Source of the DNA: Desulfitobacterium chlororespirans DSM 11544
Lineage (GTDB): Bacteria; Bacillota; Desulfitobacteriia; Desulfitobacteriales; Desulfitobacteriaceae
DNA: 64,000 nucleotides
Assembly (NCBI RefSeq): GCF_900143285.1
Contig: NZ_FRDN01000015.1
Location: 1 to 64,000 of the forward strand
Reading direction: 5' to 3'
The first letter of the stretch is position 1. Each line of letters opens with the position of its first letter. The notes below the pieces were generated by a model. It did no database searches. It saw nothing but the letters and a program-made list of their open reading frames with translations, and had not been told where the DNA came from. Below, in pieces: positions 21,765 to 29,738 of this stretch. The position numbers and the translations under genes were made by a program.

Positions 21765-22334
21765 ATGAAAATTTCACAGAAAACTATCGTCGTCGTACTT
21801 TTACTGCTCAGCATAGGTCTGGGAATCGCCTTGGCAATCCAGATTAACACAAAAAGTGAGCTGGCTTCTCAACTAAGCTGGACAACCAACGAATTAAATC
21901 AAAGAGTTGAAGAGCTGAAAACAGCAAAAGAAAAATATCAGGATGCACGGGGGAAGCTGTATCAAACGGCAGCCGTATGTGATATCTATGACAGCTTTTT
22001 TGTGAATTTTCCCAAATCGGGAATAGAACTCCCGCTGTATGAGTATGACCCAAAGGATCAGGAAATTGTGAATAAAGCTGAGGCCTATATTCAAAGCCAG
22101 ATAAACCCTGAACAGGAGTTGATTTTTAAAATAGGGCCCGTTACTCAGAAAGAAGACGGGGAGTATATAGTAAAATTTATTACCTATAAAAAACTGGGAT
22201 TGAATTTGGATTCAACTAAAGGTAGTGCTAATTTGGATGAGAACTTAGTGAAGCTTACAGGGGGCGTCCCCCCGACGACGCTAAAAGGTTATAGTCTTAA
22301 ATATAGTAATGGTCATTTTGAGTACTGGGGGTAG
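21765..22334 (+). CDS. Membrane-anchored coiled-coil protein of the ECF cluster
   Basis: 189 residues. One membrane segment at about 8-27 is followed by a coiled coil (about 33-65: Glu-Leu-Asn-Gln-Arg-Val-Glu-Glu-Leu-Lys-Thr-Ala-Lys) and a C-terminal alpha/beta domain (Glu-Leu-Ile-Phe-Lys-Ile-Gly-Pro-Val-Thr-Gln-Lys). No family recognised. It follows the secreted protein by 42 bp with no terminator between them, so the two form an operon. Confidence 0.6.
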   Translation: MKISQKTIVVVLLLLSIGLGIALAIQINTKSELASQLSWTTNELNQRVEELKTAKEKYQDARGKLYQTAAVCDIYDSFFVNFPKSGIELPLYEYDPKDQEIVNKAEAYIQSQINPEQELIFKIGPVTQKEDGEYIVKFITYKKLGLNLDSTKGSANLDENLVKLTGGVPPTTLKGYSLKYSNGHFEYWG

Positions 22335-22360
22335 CGTGAAAGGATATCTTATGTGATCTT

Positions 22361-22400
22361 AGCTGGTTTATCCTTAAATTAAGGAGAGACCAGCTTTTTC
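22361..22400 (+). terminator. Terminator of the ECF-controlled operon
   Basis: AGCTGGT pairs with ACCAGCT, with an inner ATCCTTAA/TTAAGGA stem, followed by TTTTTC. Confidence 0.8.
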
Positions 22401-22402
22401 TT

Positions 22403-22440
22403 GTTGCAAAAAGGGGCCTTGGTTGTCTTAACTTATGAGA
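22403..22440 (+). promoter_or_regulatory. ECF-type promoter, copy 3, with no gene downstream on this strand
   Basis: GTTGCAAAAA (22403-22412), 9 bp, GTTGTCT (22422-22428). Similarity to copy 2 continues past the -10 (TTA-x-GAGAAAGC), so the segment is a duplication. Transcription from here would run into the 3' end of the minus-strand lipoprotein gene at 22500 as antisense RNA. Confidence 0.55.
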
Positions 22441-22499
22441 AAGCAAGGTATTGATTTGATTTATTGCTTGCAGATAGGTAAGATTTTAGGCTCAAATTT

Positions 22500-23165
22500 T
22501 TACAGTGCGGTTGTCATAGAAGCAAGCATATCAATTTCTTTCGCCAGCCAGGGCCCGCAGCCAGGAAGGGCATGAATCTCCCAAAGGTTATCATTTTGAG
22601 GGTCCTGAACGCCTAAAAAAGCATTGGCCTCACAATCAGGATCAATATAGATAATAAGATCCTTATGGGTCCAGGCCTTCATTCCCTGACCGGGGATATA
22701 GGGCTTGTAATTCAGCCTGATCCAACTATGCTTACTGCCGGTATGATCATAAAAAAGCATCGTTTCATCATGGGGAAGGTTTAGCTCGCTTTCTTTAATG
22801 ACGGGAAGCTCTGCGGCACTTTTTTTCTCACTTTCAGTATCGGTGAATTCACTGCGGGATACCATCCACAGTATCTGCTCAATATCGGATATCAGTCCAT
22901 AACTGCCAAGAGTTCGTAACTTATCGGAAGCATCATTGTTTATCCCCACGCATAACCAGAGCTTATCCCAGCCCCGTTGGTAAATGATAGATTCCAGTGC
23001 CGGCTGCTCCTGAAGCAGATCCCCCAGAGAACGGGATAATCCGGGAAGGGATTCCGGCGGTGTCTCTGAAGAATTTACTGTGCTCGGCTTGGGCGTTGGG
23101 CTGCAGGCAGTGTTCAGGGTCAGGGTGAGTACCAGTATCAAGCCTATAGATAGTATCTTTTTCAC
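22500..23165 (-). CDS. Lipoprotein, probable ECF-sigma target
   Basis: 221 residues from GTG 23165 (GGAGGA 7 bp upstream). This start begins directly with Lys-Lys and the hydrophobic signal, with lipobox Asn-Thr-Ala-Cys near residue 20. The frame is open for 30 more codons upstream but these look like leader RNA. The mature part starts with Pro/Ser/Thr, then Leu-Pro-Gly-Leu-Ser-Arg-Ser-Leu (compare Val-Pro-Gly-Leu-Glu-Gln-Ala-Leu in the lipoprotein at 18983), and later contains many Trp and Asp residues. No known family. An ECF-type promoter copy lies about 115 bp upstream. Confidence 0.65.
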   Translation of the reverse strand: MKKILSIGLILVLTLTLNTACSPTPKPSTVNSSETPPESLPGLSRSLGDLLQEQPALESIIYQRGWDKLWLCVGINNDASDKLRTLGSYGLISDIEQILWMVSRSEFTDTESEKKSAAELPVIKESELNLPHDETMLFYDHTGSKHSWIRLNYKPYIPGQGMKAWTHKDLIIYIDPDCEANAFLGVQDPQNDNLWEIHALPGCGPWLAKEIDMLASMTTAL

Positions 23166-23274
23166 TCTCTCGTCCTCCGGAATATTTTTCATCACACTAT
23201 GAATCATCAGCAAAACCGGCGGTTTTCCTTCATCGAAAGAGGAGTTTATTTTCAAAGCCTCCTTTTTCTACTTT

Positions 23275-23304
23275 ATATAGACAATCTAAATGATTTCTTG
23301 CAAC
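23275..23304 (-). promoter_or_regulatory. ECF-type promoter, copy 4
   Basis: Minus strand GTTGCAAGAA, 9 bp, ATTGTCTATATA. The spacing is identical to the other three. A strong AAAGGAGG follows at 23258-23265, with no good start codon next to it except TTG 23255. Confidence 0.65.
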
Positions 23305-23558
23305 ACAAAAAAAATGCGAAACTCTATATAAGATTAATAATTTTTGGGAGATTGCACATTCATATTTTCATGTGGACAGGACAAATCGAGTGATATCATT
23401 GGTGTTCTTACAGCTTGAAAATAGGACATATTCGTTGTGCTATAAAAAAGTTTAATGGCTAATTCTGTAACCTTTTCACGAGATAAACCCTCTAAATAGT
23501 AGGGGAGTAAATTCGGCCGGCCGTTAAACACCAGCAGGCCAGAGAAGGAGGTAAAAGC

Positions 23559-23735
23559 ATGAAATGGAGAAGTATGGACGATCGGCAATTGGATGAGGCT
23601 ATCAAAAGGGAGATTGAAAAGGAATTATCCCTCATCAAAGTTCCCGATGTGGATGAGGAATGGAAAAAATTTCTCTTACGGCTTGAAGAATTGGAGTCTG
23701 AAGAGAAGAAAGACCGGGACGGCAGCCCCGGTTGA
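23559..23735 (+). CDS. Small acidic hypothetical protein (58 aa)
   Basis: ATG 23559 with GGAGG 8 bp upstream, ending at TGA 23733. The product is highly charged and helical: Met-Asp-Asp-Arg-Gln-Leu-Asp-Glu-Ala-Ile-Lys-Arg-Glu-Ile-Glu-Lys-Glu, then Val-Pro-Asp-Val-Asp-Glu-Glu-Trp-Lys-Lys-Phe. This resembles the short cytoplasmic starts of some anti-sigma factors, but there is no zinc finger or membrane segment. It has the composition and ribosome binding site of a real gene. Confidence 0.55.
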   Translation: MKWRSMDDRQLDEAIKREIEKELSLIKVPDVDEEWKKFLLRLEELESEEKKDRDGSPG

Positions 23736-23770
23736 GACGGCCGTCAAAGTTATCCTCGGGCCTGAACGCA

Positions 23771-24547
23771 CTACAGCATTTCTCTCATTTTCCCGATAAA
23801 TTCATTGATCTCGCCTTTGTATTTTTGGTGGGTTTCCGGGTCCGCCGGGGCTAATTTCGCCAGTTCCTTCAGCAATTCGTTGAAGGATTTGGCCAGGCTG
23901 TCAAAATGAAAAATAATTTTGTTGGCGGAAACCTTAGCCCGGGCAGTTTTAAGTTCTTTCTCCAGGGCGGCGATTTTGCCGGCGGATGCGTCGCCTTTCT
24001 TAGCTGCTTCCAGCTGCTCCTGCAGGGTCTTGATGGTGGCTTCGTTCGTCCTGCCCGCCGCCTTCAGGCTGGAGGCCTGTTTTCTCAGGTCGTCGCGCTC
24101 GGCGGTTAATTGAGTAATGGTGTCGTTGGGAGCCGGCTCTCTTTCTTGGACTACCTGCTGAAGCTCGCGGGTAGACAGGCTGGCCACATCGTTCTCGACG
24201 ATGAAGGACTCACGCTCCTCCTCGGGAACCCCCAGGAGGATAACCGCCTGGGTGTAGCTTAAACTCGTAATCGATTCCGAATTTGCGCCGCCCTGATGGC
24301 CGGCGGTCAGCTTGGACCCGTACTCCGCGAAGACGCGCATCAGTTTATTGGCTGTGCTTTGGGAGTAACTCACCGAGCTTTCCAGCCATTTCTGCCATTC
24401 GCCATGATCGACCATGGCCTTGGCCTCCGTGAGGCGGCGTCCAATCTCAACGGCACTCTGAAGAAGGATTTTTCCGGTTTGTTCTTTGATACTGTTGATT
24501 TCAGCCGCAATGATTTGAGGCGTACGGCTGCTTAGTTCCAGATCCAT
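23771..24547 (-). CDS. DUF3102 family protein with C-terminal coiled coil
   Basis: 258 residues. The N-terminal 110 residues match the DUF3102 pattern: Ile-Ala-Ala-Glu-Ile-Asn-Ser-Ile-Lys-Glu-Gln-Thr, Ser-Ala-Val-Glu-Ile-Gly-Arg-Arg-Leu-Thr-Glu-Ala-Lys, His-Gly-Glu-Trp-Gln-Lys-Trp-Leu and Ser-Gln-Ser-Thr-Ala-Asn-Lys-Leu-Met. Residues 135-230 form a coiled coil, ending in Lys-Tyr-Lys-Gly-Glu-Ile-Asn-Glu-Phe-Ile. Such proteins are common on Clostridia mobile elements and are thought to bind DNA, but no function is established. No mobility gene lies beside it, so it may be a leftover of a lost element. Confidence 0.7.
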   Translation of the reverse strand: MDLELSSRTPQIIAAEINSIKEQTGKILLQSAVEIGRRLTEAKAMVDHGEWQKWLESSVSYSQSTANKLMRVFAEYGSKLTAGHQGGANSESITSLSYTQAVILLGVPEEERESFIVENDVASLSTRELQQVVQEREPAPNDTITQLTAERDDLRKQASSLKAAGRTNEATIKTLQEQLEAAKKGDASAGKIAALEKELKTARAKVSANKIIFHFDSLAKSFNELLKELAKLAPADPETHQKYKGEINEFIGKMREML

Positions 24548-24666
24548 ACAATCTGCCCCTTTACTTATTATTCAGCTTTTCCAGTAGAAAAGCTCCATAA
24601 GATTCCGGCGGCAGGGCCGGACCCGGTCAGAAGAGCGGCCTGAATGGCCGCTAAAGAGTAAAAGGA

Positions 24667-24909
24667 TTAATACTGGGGCGGATCATATAAATCTGCAGTA
24701 GTGGTATCCACCACTTTGATGTCGCGGATACCACCCAGCTCGCCCCCGGTTGTCATGAACATATTCTTAGCAAGAATAAGGTTCATGGCGGCTTCCGCTT
24801 CCAAAGCGGTTAACTCTTCTTTGGGGGCGGGCAAAGTAAGACTAAAGGTGCTCCCCAGAGTCGTCGCGAAAGTCAAGCGTAGGATCTTCTTTTGACTGTT
24901 CTCAGCCAT
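24667..24909 (-). CDS. DUF2922 family protein
   Basis: 80 residues from ATG 24909 (AGGAGG 7 bp upstream). It reads Lys-Ile-Leu-Arg-Leu-Thr-Phe-Ala-Thr, Thr-Phe-Ser-Leu-Thr-Leu-Pro-Ala-Pro-Lys-Glu, and a Val-Val-Asp-Thr-Thr end, the DUF2922 pattern. It follows a DUF1659 gene by 34 bp, the usual pairing in Firmicutes. The function of the pair is unknown. Confidence 0.75.
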   Translation of the reverse strand: MAENSQKKILRLTFATTLGSTFSLTLPAPKEELTALEAEAAMNLILAKNMFMTTGGELGGIRDIKVVDTTTADLYDPPQY

Positions 24910-24943
24910 ATTCGGACCTCCTTTGAACAAAATAGTTCATAGT

Positions 24944-25165
24944 TTACTCCTCGATGAGATCATAGCGGTTATTCCGGGTTACGGATATTAAGGGATAGTC
25001 TAACAAATCAAACAGTGCGACCGCCACTTCATAAAGGTCGGCGTCAGTTACCTCTGCCTTAAGCCCGGTAATGCTCTTTTGCCGGATAACCGGCGAGCCG
25101 TTGACCATTCCGGTCTGATACCGGACGATCATTTCCGTAGCTAAAGGAATAGAAACGACTGTCAT
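24944..25165 (-). CDS. DUF1659 family protein
   Basis: 73 residues: Met-Ile-Val-Arg-Tyr-Gln-Thr-Gly-Met, Pro-Val-Ile-Arg-Gln-Lys-Ser-Ile-Thr-Gly-Leu, Ala-Asp-Leu-Tyr-Glu-Val-Ala-Val-Ala-Leu-Phe. This is the DUF1659 pattern, a small protein nearly always next to DUF2922 as here. GGGGGGAA precedes the ATG. Function unknown. Confidence 0.75.
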   Translation of the reverse strand: MTVVSIPLATEMIVRYQTGMVNGSPVIRQKSITGLKAEVTDADLYEVAVALFDLLDYPLISVTRNNRYDLIEE

Positions 25166-25323
25166 GATTATTCCCCCCTTAGTTTGATGTTGACCGGCCC
25201 TGAAGGGGCCCGTCTCTATACTCTATGCTCCCCTGGGAGAGGGGGTTACACTTGTCTGCAAGAAACTTCCTATATTTGTAATTTTGGGATGTGGAAATGG
25301 GAAAATTTTAAGGCTAAAAGATC

Positions 25324-25370
25324 TTGACATCCGATAGACATATCTCTATAATTTAGGCAATTTACCTAAA
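25324..25370 (+). promoter_or_regulatory. Consensus sigma-A promoter with an operator over the start site
   Basis: TTGACA (25324-25329), 17 bp, TATAAT (25347-25352): a perfect match at ideal spacing. The inverted repeat TTTAGGCAATTTACCTAAA (25352-25370) covers the transcription start, as expected for repression by the ArsR-type protein encoded downstream. Confidence 0.85.
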
Positions 25371-25390
25371 TCCAATCAAGGATTAGCCGA

Positions 25391-25840
25391 ATGGCTAATC
25401 AAATGGAGGGGAGCGCACTGCTCGGCAATTGGCTGCAAAAACATGTGCTGATCGAATACTCGCCGTTTTTAGAAATGGTGGTCAGCCTTCATGTTTTACA
25501 GGATCCGGAACACCATTTGGGGAGACTGAATTGGGCACGGGAAACAGAGGCCTTACTTTCCCCTGCTCTGAAAAGGCAACTAGTCGAATTGGGGCAGATT
25601 TCCAACGATTGGCTGAACCTTTATGATCTCCATGATCTGGGTGGTTTTCAGGAATCCTCAGTAGAAGAAGGAATCGAAAAGCTTTTGGCAGTTGAGGAGA
25701 GACAGTTTGTCTACTGCTTGCTGGGGCAAGCCATGCCGCTGGACCAGGTCGATCTGTGGTTGCAGGGTAAGGAAGTGGATAAGGAACAATGGCGGAAGGA
25801 ACGGCCTCTTTTACTCAAGCCGGCCACTTGGCGCCGATAA
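25391..25840 (+). pseudogene. ArsR-family regulator, N-terminal part ended by a nonsense codon
   Basis: 149 codons ending at TAA 25838. The same frame stays open after the TAA and continues the protein. The region corresponds to the long N-terminal domain that precedes the helix-turn-helix in a group of larger ArsR-type regulators (Leu-Glu-Met-Val-Val-Ser-Leu-His-Val-Leu, Trp-Ala-Arg). No good Shine-Dalgarno is seen before ATG 25391; GGAGGGGAG lies just inside the frame, so translation may start slightly later. The strong promoter and operator upstream are intact although the gene is dead. Confidence 0.65.
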
Positions 25841-26698
25841 TTTGCAGAGCTGCTCCTCACCTATTACCAGGAGCATTTTTCCAAAGAGCTGCGCCGGATC
25901 GAGCCTTGGTTGATTTCTTCTGTGCATACCTTCCAGGAAAGGCTTCGTAAAGAGCCTCTGGCGGTCATGGAATCCATTCATCCGCGTTTTGTTCTTGACG
26001 AACAGGAAATTCTTTTCTATAAAGCCCAAACCTGGCGGTTTTCCTATCAGGACATTGCCAGGATTATAGTTCGACCGTCCGCGTTCATAGCCCCCCATCT
26101 TTTATTGGGGACCAATGAATCTACAGTTACTGTGGGGTACGCGGTAACCGTTCCCGGTGCGGAACGCTATGACGCTGTTCCCAGGGATCTGCTGGGTATC
26201 ATGAACGCCATGTCGGATGAGAGCCGGATGAAGATTCTCAGGCAGGTGTTTTATCATCCCTACTGTACCCAGCAGTTAGCGGATATGTTGGTCGGCGGCG
26301 TTCATCTAGCCGGTTGGTGGAGCGTTCCTTTAGGGTTGCTGATTCTGGCGGTTTCAGCTGTGATTTGGGGTGGATTTTTAAATGTAATTTTCTTATTTTC
26401 CAGGGACTCGGGTTTTCTCTACACTATCCTGGATGAACCCATGCTGATTTTTTCCGGAGTGCGTATTCCCGTCGCCGCCCTGCCTTACTGGGGAAAACTG
26501 ATCGCCTTGGTATTTCCCCTTACCTATGTATTGGAGATTCTGAGAAACCTGGTCATCGAAGGATATGGCTTTACTCAGATTCTTCCCTCCTTAGGGGGGT
26601 TATTGGCAGTGCTGGCGGTGCTTTGTCTTTTAAGCAGCCGTTTGGTGATCCTTGCCGAAAAGCATGCTCTGCGTACTGGGAATCTCAATTTGTTCTAA
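25841..26698 (+). pseudogene. Deletion fusion: ArsR helix-turn-helix joined to an ABC-2 permease C-terminus
   Basis: In frame with the preceding fragment. Up to about 26288 it is ArsR-like, ending in the start of the helix-turn-helix (Asn-Ala-Met-Ser-Asp-Glu-Ser-Arg-Met-Lys-Ile-Leu then Gln-Gln-Leu-Ala-Asp-Met-Leu). It then switches abruptly to membrane sequence: Leu-Leu-Ile-Leu-Ala-Val-Ser-Ala-Val-Ile-Trp, Phe-Ser-Gly-Val-Arg-Ile-Pro-Val-Ala-Ala-Leu-Pro-Tyr-Trp and a last transmembrane helix, the end of an ABC-2 type permease. A deletion removed the rest of the regulator, probably an ATPase gene, and the first half of the permease. Confidence 0.7.
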
Positions 26699-26935
26699 AG
26701 GGAAAGAATTGGGACGTGAAAGTGGGGAAACATAATATTTACTAGATTTCCACAAGATTCTTATACTGGAAAGGAATATATCATAATGATGACGAAATAT
26801 AGTAGTAGTACTACTTAAATAGTGCTGCTTAGTGGTCGCGGTCAAGGCTCGATTGTGCAGATGGTTTCTTAGTCAGTTGATGAGAGCCCTCATAGGGCGG
26901 CGTCGATTAGGAATAATCTAAAGGGAGTGAGCGTT
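26699..26935 (+). promoter_or_regulatory. Control region of the pspA operon
   Basis: Contains the 12-bp perfect palindrome AGTAGTACTACT at 26804-26815, a candidate regulator site, and no supported gene. AAAGGGAG lies 8 bp before the pspA ATG. Confidence 0.4.
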
Positions 26936-27604
26936 ATGAGTTTATTCAAAAGGGTGAGTGACAACATCAGGGCCAATCTTAACAGTTTGCTGGATAAGGC
27001 AGAAGACCCGGAAAAAATGTTGGATCAATATCTGCGGGATATGGAAGAGGATATTGCTGAGGCGGAAGTGGCTGTAGCCAAGCAATTGGCAGTGGCCTGG
27101 AAATTCAAAGCCCAGCTGGATGATGCGGTGGCTCTGGTTGAAAAACGGGAAGCTCAGGCTATGGAGGCCTTGGCAAATAACCGTGAAGACCTGGCCCGCC
27201 GAGCTCTTGAGGACAAAAAAATCAATAAGGCCAAAACCGAGGAATTCCGTCGGCAACACGAAAACAGCAGTGCCATGGCGGAACAGCTTCGCTCTGAGTT
27301 AAAAGAGATGAAAAATGAATACGAAAAATTGCGGGTTAAGCGGGATACCCTGGTAGCCAGGGCCCAAGCGGCTAAAGCCCAGCAAGAAATCTATGGGGCC
27401 GTGAGCGGATTGGGTAAGGACAGCACCCGGAGGAACTTTGACAGAATGGCGGACAAAGTCCTGCGTATGGAAGCCGAGGCCAAGGTGGCTGGGGATTTAA
27501 AGGAAAAAGATCTTGATCAGGAATTGGAGTCCCTGGGCAAGGATGCCGAAATCGAGAAAGAATTGGCAGCCTTAAAGGAACGCCTTATGACCAAAAACGA
27601 GTAA
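26936..27604 (+). CDS. pspA: PspA/IM30 family phage-shock protein
   Basis: 222 residues from ATG 26936 (a GTG three codons earlier is less well spaced). It starts Met-Ser-Leu-Phe-Lys-Arg-Val-Ser-Asp-Asn-Ile-Arg-Ala-Asn-Leu-Asn, the amphipathic membrane-binding helix of the family, followed by Asp-Pro-Glu-Lys-Met-Leu-Asp-Gln-Tyr-Leu-Arg-Asp-Met and a long coiled-coil hairpin to about residue 190. PspA proteins bind damaged membrane and polymerise as ESCRT-III-like rods to limit leakage. It heads an operon with an NfeD-like protein and a flotillin, a set known from Bacilli in membrane-stress responses. Confidence 0.9.
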   Translation: MSLFKRVSDNIRANLNSLLDKAEDPEKMLDQYLRDMEEDIAEAEVAVAKQLAVAWKFKAQLDDAVALVEKREAQAMEALANNREDLARRALEDKKINKAKTEEFRRQHENSSAMAEQLRSELKEMKNEYEKLRVKRDTLVARAQAAKAQQEIYGAVSGLGKDSTRRNFDRMADKVLRMEAEAKVAGDLKEKDLDQELESLGKDAEIEKELAALKERLMTKNE

Positions 27605-27640
27605 GGGCCGGAGGTTAAACAGCGCGGGGAGGGGATAGTT

Positions 27641-28177
27641 ATGCTGGAGGCATACTGGATGTGCTTAATCGGCGGAGTGCTTTTCGCTCTGGTGAGCATC
27701 ATCTTTGGTGATGTATTAGGGGATATCTTTGACGGTTTATTCGACATCCTCTCTTTCGAACATTTGGATTTTCTCCAGCCGATGGTTTTGGTGGGAGGAA
27801 TCACGACCTTTGGCGGGGCCGGGGTAATGTTGAGCCGCTATACGGTTATGGAGCCTATTCCCGTAGCCCTGCTGTCTCTGATGATTGCCATTGCCCTCTC
27901 GATTGTGGTCTATTTTGCTTATGTGAAGCCTATGAAAAACAGTGAGAATTCCATAGGTTTTTCCATGAAGGATCTTGTAGGAAAAATTGGTGAAGTAAGT
28001 GTTCCTATCCCGGTGGGAGGTTATGGAGAAGTGATTCTTAAGGTTGGGGCGGGCAATACCAACCAGATCGCGGCCACTCTTGATCAGGCGGACATACCTG
28101 CCGGAACGAGAGTTGTGGTTGGGGAAACAAAAGACGGAATACTTTATGTATTCCCTTATGATAAGGAGGAAATGTAA
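27641..28177 (+). CDS. NfeD-like membrane protein
   Basis: 178 residues. Three to four membrane segments lie in the first 95 residues (about 5-22, 48-65, 75-92). A soluble C-terminal OB-like beta domain (100-178) carries Leu-Val-Gly-Lys-Ile-Gly-Glu-Val-Ser-Val-Pro-Ile and Gly-Thr-Arg-Val-Val-Val-Gly-Glu. This is the short NfeD form (no protease domain), as in the YuaF protein that accompanies flotillin. It sits 36 bp after pspA and its stop overlaps the flotillin start, so the product probably works with the flotillin in membrane microdomains. Confidence 0.85.
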   Translation: MLEAYWMCLIGGVLFALVSIIFGDVLGDIFDGLFDILSFEHLDFLQPMVLVGGITTFGGAGVMLSRYTVMEPIPVALLSLMIAIALSIVVYFAYVKPMKNSENSIGFSMKDLVGKIGEVSVPIPVGGYGEVILKVGAGNTNQIAATLDQADIPAGTRVVVGETKDGILYVFPYDKEEM

Positions 28178-29664
28178 TGTTGGATTTTTTAGCGATACCT
28201 ATGATTGTGCTGGGAGTCATCATTGTGCTCGGGTTGGCCTTTTGGGCCAGGTATAAGACGGTAGGTCCTGATCAAGCCATGATCGTTACCGGTTCTTACC
28301 TGGGCACTAAAAATGTTTATACCGACGAATCAGGCCGCAAGATTAAAATCGTCCGCGGCGGCGGGGCCTTTATTCTGCCGGTTTTCCAGCAAGCAAAATT
28401 TATCTCCCTGCTTTCCCATAAGCTTGACGTTACCACTCCGGAGGTGTACACGGAGCAGGGGGTTCCGGTGATGGCGGATGGGGTGGCGATTATCAAAATC
28501 GGCGGTTCTGTGGAAGATGTGGCTACGGCAGCGGAGCAATTTCTCAGCAAGCCTGCTCAGGCTTTGAGTCAGGAAGCCCAGGAAGTTTTGGAAGGACATC
28601 TGCGGGCGATTTTGGGGATGATGACTGTTGAAGAAGTCTACCGTAACCGAGATAAGTTCGCTCAGGAGGTCCAGGGGTCTGCTGCCAAGGATTTACGGAA
28701 AATGGGTTTGCAAATCGTCTCCTTTACCATCAAAGATATCCGCGACAAAAACGGTTACCTTGAAGCCTTAGGTAAACCGAGGATCGCTATCGTCAAGAGG
28801 GATGCCGAAGTTGCGGAAGCGGAAGCAGTGCGTGATGCCCGGATTCAGAAAGCGAAAGCCGCCGAAGAAGGTCAGAAAGCGGAGCTGTTGAGAGATACCA
28901 GCATCGCTGAAGCAACCAAGGAAAAGGAACTCAAAGTCGCTTCCTTCAAAAAGGAACAGGATACGGCTATGGCTGAGGCTGACCAAGCCTATCATATTCA
29001 GGAAGCCCGTTCCCAGCAACAGGTCACAGAAGAGCAGATGAAGGTTACTTTGGTCCAGAAAGAAAAAGAAATCGAAATTCAGGAAAAAGAAATACTGCGC
29101 CGCGAGAAGCAATATGATGCTGAAGTGAAGAAAAAGGCCGATGCCGATAGGTATGCAGTGGAACAGGCTGCGGAAGCGGATAAAGCCAAAAGAATGCGGG
29201 AAGCCGATGCCCTAAAATACAAGATTGAGGCGGAAGCCAAGGCTAATGCCGAGCAGAAGCGCCTGGATGGTCTGGCTATAGCCGAGGCTGAAAGGGCGAA
29301 AGGAACGGCTGAAGCGGAAGTAGTCCGTTTGAAGGGATTAGCTGAAGCCGAGGCTAAGGAAAAACTGGCCGAAGCCTTTGAAAAATATGGTCAGGCTGCC
29401 GTTCTGGACATTATCGTCAAGATGCTGCCCGAGTTAGCCGGCAAGATCGCCGAGCCCTTGAAAGCCATTGATAAATTGACGGTTGTTGATACCGGAACGG
29501 GGCAAGGGGCAGCTAAGTTAAGCAACTATGTCACCACTCTTATGGCTACCGCCCCGGAAATGCTCAATAGCGTGTCAGGAATCGATCTGGAAAAGCTGGT
29601 AAAACAGCTCACCGGTGAGGTTGTGGATGCAGCTGAACCTGAAAATAAAAATAGGCAGGAATAG
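28177..29664 (+). CDS. floT: Flotillin-like membrane scaffold protein
   Basis: 495 residues. One N-terminal membrane anchor (about 5-23) is followed by a PHB/SPFH domain (about 30-210) and a long Ala/Glu/Lys coiled coil (about 210-400) with repeated Glu-Ala-Glu motifs. The C-terminal oligomerisation part includes Ala-Glu-Ala-Lys-Glu-Lys-Leu-Ala-Glu-Ala-Phe-Glu-Lys-Tyr-Gly-Gln-Ala-Ala and a flotillin-type end. Flotillins scaffold membrane rafts and affect fluidity and cell-wall enzyme organisation. It is the last gene of the pspA-nfeD-flotillin operon; a 13-bp-stem terminator follows. Confidence 0.9.
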   Translation: MLDFLAIPMIVLGVIIVLGLAFWARYKTVGPDQAMIVTGSYLGTKNVYTDESGRKIKIVRGGGAFILPVFQQAKFISLLSHKLDVTTPEVYTEQGVPVMADGVAIIKIGGSVEDVATAAEQFLSKPAQALSQEAQEVLEGHLRAILGMMTVEEVYRNRDKFAQEVQGSAAKDLRKMGLQIVSFTIKDIRDKNGYLEALGKPRIAIVKRDAEVAEAEAVRDARIQKAKAAEEGQKAELLRDTSIAEATKEKELKVASFKKEQDTAMAEADQAYHIQEARSQQQVTEEQMKVTLVQKEKEIEIQEKEILRREKQYDAEVKKKADADRYAVEQAAEADKAKRMREADALKYKIEAEAKANAEQKRLDGLAIAEAERAKGTAEAEVVRLKGLAEAEAKEKLAEAFEKYGQAAVLDIIVKMLPELAGKIAEPLKAIDKLTVVDTGTGQGAAKLSNYVTTLMATAPEMLNSVSGIDLEKLVKQLTGEVVDAAEPENKNRQE

Positions 29665-29675
29665 TCAGGCCAACC

Positions 29676-29704
29676 AAAGGTGCGGAAAATTTTCCGCACC
29701 TTTA
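29676..29704. terminator. Terminator of the pspA operon
   Basis: AAAGGTGCGGAAAA is followed directly by its inverse TTTTCCGCACCTTT. It serves the plus strand and can also act on the convergent gene. Confidence 0.8.
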
Positions 29705-29738
29705 TCAATGTGCACATGGCCGCCGGTGGTGTCAGGGG

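Noticed and set aside
23334-23588. Minus-strand frame of up to 84 codons between the ECF cluster and the DUF3102 gene
   Set aside because: The second half looks slightly coding-like, but there is no ribosome binding site, it overlaps a well-supported small gene on the other strand, and I recognise no family. It may be a remnant.
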